Shown: positions 58,177 through 64,000 of the stretch, piece by piece
How positions within the stretch are numbered: the first letter of the stretch is position 1
How the letters are laid out: every line of letters begins with the position of its first letter
Assembly (NCBI RefSeq): GCF_046254905.1
Contig: NZ_CP158016.1
Coordinates: forward strand, 2,976,001-3,040,000
Length of the DNA stretch: 64,000 nucleotides
Reading direction: 5' to 3'
DNA from: Pseudaeromonas aegiceratis
GTDB lineage: Bacteria > Pseudomonadota > Gammaproteobacteria > Enterobacterales > Aeromonadaceae
The notes under the pieces: generated by a model
Database searches by the model: none
Seen by the model: the letters and a program-made list of their open reading frames with translations, nothing else
Told to the model about the DNA's origin: nothing
Position numbers and translations under genes: made by a program

Positions 58177-59799
58177 ATGGAACAGCCGCTCATCTGGCTG
58201 GTGGATGACGACAGCGCCTTGACCCCGCTGATGGAGCAGAGCCTCAGCCAGTTGGGCATTGGTCGCCAACGGCTGCAGCGCGTTCACCACGCCAATCAAC
58301 TGATGAGCCAAGTGGACAGGTCCAGTCTGGCCCTGCTGATCTGTCAGGGCCCCGCCGGCAGCCAGCTCTTGGCCGAGCTCAAAGCCAGTCGCCTGCTGCC
58401 CCCCTTTACCCTGCTGCTGCTGCTGAACGCCCCGACCGAGGCGCCCCGGGTCGATGATCAGCTGGATCTCAACCTGACGGTACGCCTGCCTGGCGGCCTG
58501 GATTCGGCGGCCCTGGTGGATCGGCTGGGCAACCTCATCTGTTGGCTGCGGCAACAAGGGGTGCTGCGGCGCACCTATGCCGAAGGCAACCCCGCCGCCG
58601 TCTGTGGTCTGTGTGAAGATCTGATGTTCCTGCTGCCCAAGGAGACCCGGGAGCTGGAGCGGCTCAAGGGCCATCTGCTGCTGCAGACCGAGAACCTGGC
58701 CGAGGCCGCCCAATACTATGGTCTCTGCCTGATGGAGCAGGGGCAAGCCTGGGCCAAGGCCGGCCTGATCACCACACTGCTGTGGCAGGAGAAGGCCGAG
58801 GCCGCCAACCGCCTGCTGGCGCAACAGCAAAACCTGGCTCCCCAAGTCCACCAGATGCTGCAGCTGATGGTCAGCCTCAGCGGCCATAACCTGCTGCAGG
58901 CCAGCCAGACCTTGTTGGGCTTGCAACAGCTGGAGCCACAACAGGCCCAGTGGCAAACCCTCTCCCGTCAGCTGGCCCTGCTGCAAAACCAGGCCATGGG
59001 CCCCGCCGGCCCGCCCCCCTATCGCCTGCTACCGGAGCTGAATCTGGCCCACGACTTCCAGCAGTGGCAGCTGATCAGCATCGCCCAGAACTGGTTGGGG
59101 CTGCCCGCCACCCGCGTGCGTCGCCAACTGCTCAACCGCTGGCGCCAGCTGGCCGAGTCCCTGGGGCCGGCCCATTGCAGCCATGCCCGTCTGCTGGCCC
59201 AGGCGCAACAGGCCTGCTACCGGCAGGATTACCAGTTGGCGCGAGATCTGGTGGAACCCCAGGTGATCGACGAGGCCCTGCCCGCCACCACCTTGCTGTT
59301 CGGCGCCTCGGTGGCGGAGCTGACCGGCCTCACCGAGCGGGCGGAATATTACCTCAACGCCCTGACGCGCCAGCTGGATCTGGCCCAGCAGCGGCGCGAG
59401 GCCCTGTTGCAGACCCGGATCCAGGGCCTCCTCCTGGCACGCCTGCGTCACTGGCGCCTGATGCGCCAGCAGACCCTGCATGATCTGCGGGAGGCCCGCC
59501 AACAGGCCATAGAGCAGCGGGACTTTTTCCACGCCCTGCAGCTGGCCAGCCAGTTGCTCAAGGGCTTCGGCGCCCAGACCAAGGACACCCTGATCGCCCT
59601 GGAGCTGCTGACCCTGGTCTGGCCCAGCCGGCTGCACAACAATCAATTCAAACAACTGCTGGCCCAGCTGCTGCGCATCCTGGACACCGCCAGTGACCTC
59701 ACCCCGCAACAGCGACAACGCTTCAGCCTCAGTCGGACGCGCGCACTGCATCAACTGCGCCAACAGATGGGGTTGCGCCGACAAAAAGCCTCGGTCTGA
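58177..59799 (+). CDS. Degenerate receiver-domain protein with TPR-like helical region
   Basis: The 540-residue product begins with a receiver-like fold (IWLVDDDSALTPLMEQSLSQLG, with the acidic Asp10-12). At the phosphoacceptor position, however, it has Cys56 (LALLICQGPAG) and no Asp, so phosphorylation is unlikely. The remaining 400 residues are Leu/Gln-rich antiparallel helices in repeat-like pairs (for example LLLQTENLAEAAQYYGLCLMEQG, and YYLNALTRQLDLAQQRREALL), probably TPRs. GGAG precedes the ATG. It is inserted between yggU and rdgB, neighbours in E. coli. Exact function unknown; a protein-interaction scaffold is the best guess. Confidence 0.8.
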   Translation: MEQPLIWLVDDDSALTPLMEQSLSQLGIGRQRLQRVHHANQLMSQVDRSSLALLICQGPAGSQLLAELKASRLLPPFTLLLLLNAPTEAPRVDDQLDLNLTVRLPGGLDSAALVDRLGNLICWLRQQGVLRRTYAEGNPAAVCGLCEDLMFLLPKETRELERLKGHLLLQTENLAEAAQYYGLCLMEQGQAWAKAGLITTLLWQEKAEAANRLLAQQQNLAPQVHQMLQLMVSLSGHNLLQASQTLLGLQQLEPQQAQWQTLSRQLALLQNQAMGPAGPPPYRLLPELNLAHDFQQWQLISIAQNWLGLPATRVRRQLLNRWRQLAESLGPAHCSHARLLAQAQQACYRQDYQLARDLVEPQVIDEALPATTLLFGASVAELTGLTERAEYYLNALTRQLDLAQQRREALLQTRIQGLLLARLRHWRLMRQQTLHDLREARQQAIEQRDFFHALQLASQLLKGFGAQTKDTLIALELLTLVWPSRLHNNQFKQLLAQLLRILDTASDLTPQQRQRFSLSRTRALHQLRQQMGLRRQKASV

Positions 59800-59872
59800 C
59801 GCCGGATCTGCGCTGGCCCCTGCCTCGCCCTGCCGCTATCATGGCGACCATCCAAACGAGGGAGAGGTAACG

Positions 59873-60469
59873 ATGTCACAACTGGTGCTGGCGACCGGCA
59901 ACAAGAAGAAGGTCGAAGAGCTCAATGCCCTGCTGGGCGGCTTGGGCTATGAGGTGCTACCCCAGAGTCAATTCCAGGTAGCAAGCGTCCCCGAGACCGG
60001 CACCACCTTCGTGGAAAACGCCATCATCAAGGCCCGCCACGCCGCCCGCGTCACCGGCCTGCCCGCCATCGCCGACGACTCCGGCCTGGAAGTCGATGCC
60101 CTGCTGGGCCGGCCCGGCGTCTACTCCGCCCGCTACGCGGGTGAAGATGCCTCGGATCAGGACAATCTGGAGAAGTTGCTGGCCGAACTCGAAGGGGTCC
60201 CCCTGGTGCTGCGCAGCGCCCGCTACTGGTGTGTGCTGGTCTACATGCGCCATGCCGACGACCCCACCCCCCTCATCTGCCAAGCCAGCTGGAACGGCAT
60301 CATAGGCCTGGAACCCATCGGTGAGCACGGCTTCGGCTACGACCCCATCTTCTTCGTCCCCGAGTCAGGCTGCACCGCCGCCGAGCTGGAACCGGCCGAG
60401 AAGAACCGGCTGAGCCACCGCGGCCAGGCTCTGCAACAGCTGTTGAACAAGCTGAACGAGCCGGATTGA
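59873..60469 (+). CDS. rdgB: dITP/XTP pyrophosphatase RdgB
   Basis: RdgB hydrolyses non-canonical purine triphosphates (dITP, XTP) and prevents their incorporation. The 198-residue product has LVLATGNKKKVEELN, IADDSGLEVDALLGRPGVYSARY (shown in part) and GFGYDPIFFVPE, then the C-terminal KNRLSHRGQAL. GAGAGG precedes the ATG; the frame is open upstream into the previous gene. The stop overlaps the hemW start (TGATG). Confidence 0.96.
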   Translation: MSQLVLATGNKKKVEELNALLGGLGYEVLPQSQFQVASVPETGTTFVENAIIKARHAARVTGLPAIADDSGLEVDALLGRPGVYSARYAGEDASDQDNLEKLLAELEGVPLVLRSARYWCVLVYMRHADDPTPLICQASWNGIIGLEPIGEHGFGYDPIFFVPESGCTAAELEPAEKNRLSHRGQALQQLLNKLNEPD

Positions 60470-61614
60470 TGCTACAGCTGCCGCCCTTGTCGCTGTATGT
60501 GCATATTCCCTGGTGCGTACAGAAGTGTCCCTACTGTGACTTCAACTCCCATGCCCTGCGCCAGGGGCTGCCGGAGGCGGAGTATGTGGCGGCGCTGCTG
60601 CGGGATCTGGATGCGGATCTGCCCCTGGTGCAGGGCCGCGCGCTCTCCAGCCTCTTCATCGGCGGCGGCACCCCCAGCTTGTTCAGCCCGGCCAGCGTGG
60701 CCGAACTGCTGGCCGGGATCCGGGCGCGCATCCCCTTCGCGCCGGACATAGAAGTCACCCTGGAGGCCAATCCCGGCACCGTGGAGGCCGGACGCTTCCC
60801 CGGCTATGTGGCCGCCGGCGTCAACCGCATCAGCATCGGGGTGCAGAGCTTCGCCCCTGGGCAACTGCAGCGCCTGGGCCGGATCCACGGCCCGGATGAG
60901 GCCATCGCCGCCGCCCGTCAGGCCGCCCAGGCGGGGCTGCGCAGTTTCAATCTGGATCTGATGCACGGCCTGCCCCAGCAGGGGGTGGCAGAGGCCTTGG
61001 CGGATCTGGAGCAGGCCATCGCCCTGGCGCCGCCCCATCTCTCCTGGTACCAGCTCACCATAGAGCCCAACACCGCCTTCGGCTCCAAGCCGCCGGTGCT
61101 GCCGGAGGACGAGCTGCTGTGGGAGATCCAGGAGCAGGGCCACGCCCGGCTGCTGGCGGCCGGCTATCGCCAGTACGAGATCTCCGCCTACGCCAAACCA
61201 GGCTTCGAGTGCCGCCACAACCTCAATTACTGGCGCTTTGGCGACTACCTGGGCATCGGCTGTGGCGCCCACGGCAAGATCAGCCTGCCGGCGCAAGACG
61301 CCATTTGCCGCACCGTCAAGGTCAAACACCCCAAGGGCTATCTGGAGCCGGGCCGCCCGGCGCTGGATCAGCGCTGGGAGGTGAGTCAGGCGGAGCGCCC
61401 CTTCGAATACTTCATGAATCGCTTCCGCTTGTTTGAGCCCGTGCCCAAGGCCGAGTTTGCCGCCCGTACCGCCCTGGCGCCGGCCGACATGGCCCCACGG
61501 CTGGCCGAAGGGCTGCGCCTGGGGCTGCTCTGCGACACGCCGACCCACTGGCAGGTGACCGAGCTGGGCCACCGCTACCTCAACCGCCTGCTGGCGGAGC
61601 TGATGGACGACTAA
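60469..61614 (+). CDS. hemW: Heme chaperone HemW (radical SAM)
   Basis: HemW binds heme and delivers it to respiratory proteins; it was once annotated as coproporphyrinogen oxidase. The 381-residue product has the radical-SAM cluster Cys set CVQKCPYCDF (CxxxCxxC), GGGTPSLF, the EANPGT loop and the HNLNYWR segment. I place the start at ATG 60469, overlapping the rdgB stop by one base, rather than the TTG one codon earlier. Its last 4 bases overlap the convergent LysR gene. Confidence 0.94.
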   Translation: MLQLPPLSLYVHIPWCVQKCPYCDFNSHALRQGLPEAEYVAALLRDLDADLPLVQGRALSSLFIGGGTPSLFSPASVAELLAGIRARIPFAPDIEVTLEANPGTVEAGRFPGYVAAGVNRISIGVQSFAPGQLQRLGRIHGPDEAIAAARQAAQAGLRSFNLDLMHGLPQQGVAEALADLEQAIALAPPHLSWYQLTIEPNTAFGSKPPVLPEDELLWEIQEQGHARLLAAGYRQYEISAYAKPGFECRHNLNYWRFGDYLGIGCGAHGKISLPAQDAICRTVKVKHPKGYLEPGRPALDQRWEVSQAERPFEYFMNRFRLFEPVPKAEFAARTALAPADMAPRLAEGLRLGLLCDTPTHWQVTELGHRYLNRLLAELMDD

Positions 61615-62504
61615 TCCGCCAGGGCCGCCAGCAGGAACTCCTTGAACGCCTGCACCCGGGCCGGTGCCCGCAGGCCACTCTGGGTGATGAGATACAGCTC
61701 GGCCGCCGGAGCCTGCCAATCGGTCAGCACCGGCTGCAGCCGCCCCTGGGCCAGGGCCTGAGCGGCCACCAGGGCGGGCATAAAACCCAAGCCCCCGCCG
61801 CACAGGGTCAAGCGCAACACGCTGGCGTAATCCAGGCTCTGCAGCCGAGGCCAGAGGATGAGCTGCTCCTCCACGCCCCCCTGATGCAGGCGAACGCGGC
61901 AGCCCTGATTGCTGGGCCCCGCCAGGATCAAGGCGTGGGCGTGGAGTTCCTCCGGACACGCCGGCGGGGCCGCCTCGGCCAGGTATGCCGGCGCGGCAAA
62001 CCAGCCCATGGTCAGCCGGGTCAGCGGGCGGGCGCTATAGCCCATGTCCGGTAAGCCCCCTTCGGTGGCCCGCAACGCCACATCGATCTGGTGACTGGCC
62101 AGATCCAGCCGCTGGTCGCTGAGCAGCAACTCCACCCGGATCTGCGGATACTGACGGGCGAAGTCCACTATGATGGGGGGCAACCACTCCTGCCCCAGAT
62201 CCATGGGCGCCGTGATCCGCAGCACCCCTCTGGGCTCGCTGCGGGTGGCCCGCGCCAATTCGGCCCCCTCCTCCAGCAACAGCAAGCCCTCCCGCGCCTT
62301 GCCGTAGAACAGCTGCCCCTCGCCGGTGACCGTCACCGAACGGGGATGCCGCGCCAGCAGGCTAAGCCCCAAGCCGGTTTCCAGGCGCCGCAGACGGCGG
62401 CTGATGCTGCCCTTGGTCTCCCCCAGCACCCGCGCCGCCGCCGACAGGGTACCCAGCTCCACCACCCGGCAGAAGGCCCGCACATCGGTCAGTGACCCGC
62501 CCAT
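61611..62504 (-). CDS. LysR-family transcriptional regulator, divergent from dioxygenase-DoxX genes
   Basis: The product (297 residues from this start) has the HTH LTDVRAFCRVVELGTLSAAARVLGETKGSISRRLRRLE and an effector domain from about 92 (GVLRITAPMDLGQEWLPPIIVDF), of the CrgA/DsdC-like subgroup. Other in-frame ATGs at 62534 and 62567 are possible; 62504 is preferred because it places the HTH at the usual distance. Divergent placement suggests control of the ygiD/doxX-like pair. Effector unknown. Confidence 0.87.
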   Translation of the reverse strand: MGGSLTDVRAFCRVVELGTLSAAARVLGETKGSISRRLRRLETGLGLSLLARHPRSVTVTGEGQLFYGKAREGLLLLEEGAELARATRSEPRGVLRITAPMDLGQEWLPPIIVDFARQYPQIRVELLLSDQRLDLASHQIDVALRATEGGLPDMGYSARPLTRLTMGWFAAPAYLAEAAPPACPEELHAHALILAGPSNQGCRVRLHQGGVEEQLILWPRLQSLDYASVLRLTLCGGGLGFMPALVAAQALAQGRLQPVLTDWQAPAAELYLITQSGLRAPARVQAFKEFLLAALAD

Positions 62505-62617
62505 GGTTTCCAATTCGTCAACATTGTGTGCCATTTTTACGGTCTTCCCGTTTTTTATGGAAACCATATCATGGGCTCATCGGCCTTGAGGGCCAAGCGG
62601 AAATAGGAGTAGTACAG

Positions 62618-63397
62618 ATGCGTATGCCAGTGATTTTTATCGGCCACGGTAGTCCCCTCACCCTGGAACAGCCCGAACGCTTCGCCCAATGGCGCGCCTG
62701 GGGCAGCCAGCTGCCACGGCCCAAGGCCCTGCTGGTCATCTCCGCCCACTGGGAGACCCGCCCCCTGATGCTGGGCACCAGCCAGACCCAGCCGCTGGTG
62801 TATGACTTCTACGGTTTTCCCCAGTCTTACTACCGGCTGCAGTACCCGGCTCCCGGCGCCCCCGAGTTGGCCAACCAGGTCAAGGCGCTGCTGACGGAAC
62901 AGGGATGGGCGTTTGGCGAACGGCCGGAGCGCGGCTGGGATCACGGTGTCTGGATCCCCCTGCTGGGGCTCTACCCGGAAGCCGACATCCCCATGCTGCA
63001 GATCTCGCTGCCCAGCCACGATGCCGGCCAGTTGTTGGCCCTGGGTGAGCTGCTGGCGCCGCTGCGCGATCAGGGGGTGCTCATCATCGGCAGTGGCCTC
63101 ATCACCCACAACCTGCGGCAATGGACCCCGGACGGGGTGGTCGCCCCCTGGGCCCGGGACTTCGATCAGTGGATCGAGGAGCGCCTGTTGGCGCGGGACT
63201 GGGAAGGCCTGACACGCTGGGAACAGGCGCCGGGCGCGCGGGAATCGGTCCCCACCCCGGATCACCTCCTGCCCCTGTTTGTCACCCTGGGGGCCAGCTT
63301 GCCGGAGGATGCCTTGAGCTTCCCGGTGAACGGCTTCGAATTTGGCTCGTTTTCACACCGCTCGGTGCAGCTTGGCGCCAGCGAAACCGGCCGCTAG
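62618..63397 (+). CDS. ygiD: 4,5-DOPA dioxygenase-like (LigB/DODA family) protein
   Basis: The 259-residue product belongs to the class III extradiol dioxygenase family that includes E. coli YgiD, a zinc-dependent DOPA 4,5-dioxygenase. Expected metal-ligand His residues are in FIGHGSP, LVISAHWET and GLITHNLRQW, with WDHGVWIPLLGLYP between. AGGAG lies 8 bases before the ATG. It is followed by a DoxX gene, and a LysR regulator is divergent; this trio is common in proteobacteria. The physiological substrate is not known. Confidence 0.88.
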   Translation: MRMPVIFIGHGSPLTLEQPERFAQWRAWGSQLPRPKALLVISAHWETRPLMLGTSQTQPLVYDFYGFPQSYYRLQYPAPGAPELANQVKALLTEQGWAFGERPERGWDHGVWIPLLGLYPEADIPMLQISLPSHDAGQLLALGELLAPLRDQGVLIIGSGLITHNLRQWTPDGVVAPWARDFDQWIEERLLARDWEGLTRWEQAPGARESVPTPDHLLPLFVTLGASLPEDALSFPVNGFEFGSFSHRSVQLGASETGR

Positions 63398-63437
63398 GCC
63401 AAGCAATCCAACCGAAACACCCTAAGGAGATCCCCAT

Positions 63438-63845
63438 ATGAATAACAAGGTTGCCACCGCCACCCTGTTGCTGCGCCTCAGTCTTGGCGCCCTGTTCCTG
63501 GCCCACGGTCTGATGAAGCTATTCATCTTTACCCCCGCCGGTACCGTCGGCTACTTTGCCTCCCTCGGCATACCGCCCATCTTCGCCTGGCTGACCATGG
63601 CGGCGGAGGCCGGTGGTGGCGTCCTACTTCTCCTGGGGGTGCAGGTCCGCTGGGTCGCCCTGCTGCAACTACCGGTGATCCTGGGGGCCCTGGTGGTACA
63701 CAGCGGCAATGGGTGGGTCTTCTCCAGCCCCAATGGCGGCTGGGAATTCCCGGCACTGTGGGTCATGCTGCAGCTGGTGCTGGCCCTGCTGGGGGATGGG
63801 CCCTATGCCCTCTGGCCCAGCCTGGGCAGCAAGAAGACCGCCTGA
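63438..63845 (+). CDS. DoxX-family membrane protein
   Basis: The 135-residue product has four hydrophobic helices (about 8-28, 40-66, 70-88 and 104-122) with the family start LLLRLSLGALFLAHGLMKL and AAEAGGGVLLLLG. DoxX proteins are linked to quinol oxidation or redox homeostasis in various bacteria. It is 40 bases after the dioxygenase gene and shares its terminator. Confidence 0.87.
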   Translation: MNNKVATATLLLRLSLGALFLAHGLMKLFIFTPAGTVGYFASLGIPPIFAWLTMAAEAGGGVLLLLGVQVRWVALLQLPVILGALVVHSGNGWVFSSPNGGWEFPALWVMLQLVLALLGDGPYALWPSLGSKKTA

Positions 63846-63855
63846 ATGGCCCAAT

Positions 63856-63886
63856 AAAAAAGCCGAGCTATCGCTCGGCTTTTTTT
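63856..63886. terminator. Bidirectional terminator, doxX-like gene / sspB
   Basis: AAAAAAGCCGAGC / GCTCGGCTTTTTT with a short TATC loop and T runs both ways separates the convergent genes. Confidence 0.9.
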
Positions 63887-63903
63887 ATGTCAAACAAACA
63901 GGC

Positions 63904-64000
63904 TTACTTCACCACCCGCAGGCTGGGACGGCCGCTGGGCCGTGGCGGCTCGGGCTCATCATCCGGCGTCGCCGTGGTGGCCACATCGGCATCCGCCTCC
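63904..64000 (-). CDS. sspB: ClpXP adaptor SspB, C-terminal fragment
   Basis: Only the last 32 codons are present; the gene runs off the right edge. The visible end reads ATPDDEPEPPRPSGRPSLRVVK, split here as an acidic, Pro-rich linker followed by GRPSLRVVK. This is the XB peptide by which SspB docks on the ClpX zinc-binding domain (E. coli GRPALRVVK). SspB delivers ssrA-tagged proteins and RseA fragments to ClpXP, so it links functionally to the rpoE-rseA genes in this window. Confidence 0.85.
   Translation of the reverse strand, partial: EADADVATTATPDDEPEPPRPSGRPSLRVVK

Overview
This window is chromosomal DNA from a GC-rich gammaproteobacterium. Gene content and order suggest an Aeromonadales-type organism (for example the Oceanimonas/Zobellella/Aeromonas group). 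That placement is inferred from synteny and protein resemblance, not from a marker gene. Nearly all of the window is coding. I saw no tRNA, rRNA, CRISPR array, prophage or insertion sequence.

Layout: (1) 1-11.6 kb is the conserved block ispD-ftsB-eno-pyrG-mazG-relA-rlmD, divergent from the hybrid kinase gene barA, followed by a small lipoprotein. (2) 11.6-20.2 kb is the minus-strand run pdxJ-recO-era-rnc-lepB-lepA-rseC-rseB-rseA-rpoE, with a clear sigma-E promoter in front of rpoE. nadB is divergent. (3) 22-32.5 kb holds ygfX-sdhE, ygfZ, a tandem Usp protein, a periplasmic-sensor GGDEF protein, two uncharacterised small proteins, an Aer-like receptor, a LysR/amino-acid permease pair with a 24-codon leader ORF, and a VOC protein. 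(4) 32.6-48 kb is the lysS-prfB-recJ-xerD-fldB neighbourhood known from enterics, opened by accessory genes. One dCache chemoreceptor sits between prfB and recJ. Between recJ and xerD, where dsbC would be expected, are an HD-domain protein, a VpsR-like enhancer-binding protein, a large secreted repeat protein and a secreted M11-type zinc metalloprotease. (5) 48-64 kb contains a DUF2860 outer-membrane protein, brnQ, trmN6/srmB, yaaA, pilU-pilT, the yggS-proC-yggT-yggU-rdgB-hemW series with a degenerate receiver/TPR protein inserted, a LysR/dioxygenase/DoxX group, and the 3' end of sspB.

The most interesting part is 40.0-46.3 kb. The leader of the metalloprotease gene carries a strong match to the c-di-GMP-I (GEMM) riboswitch on the minus strand at about 46055-46140. 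Next door is a regulator of the VpsR type, a family with a c-di-GMP-responsive member, divergent from a secreted Cys-rich protein with two DUF11-like modules. I infer a c-di-GMP-controlled surface protein/protease module. It resembles in logic, but not in sequence, the riboswitch-controlled PPEP-1 protease and adhesin pair of Clostridioides difficile.

Other notable signals are the complete programmed +1 frameshift in prfB, an abrupt composition break inside trmN6, and the leader peptide translationally abutting the permease.
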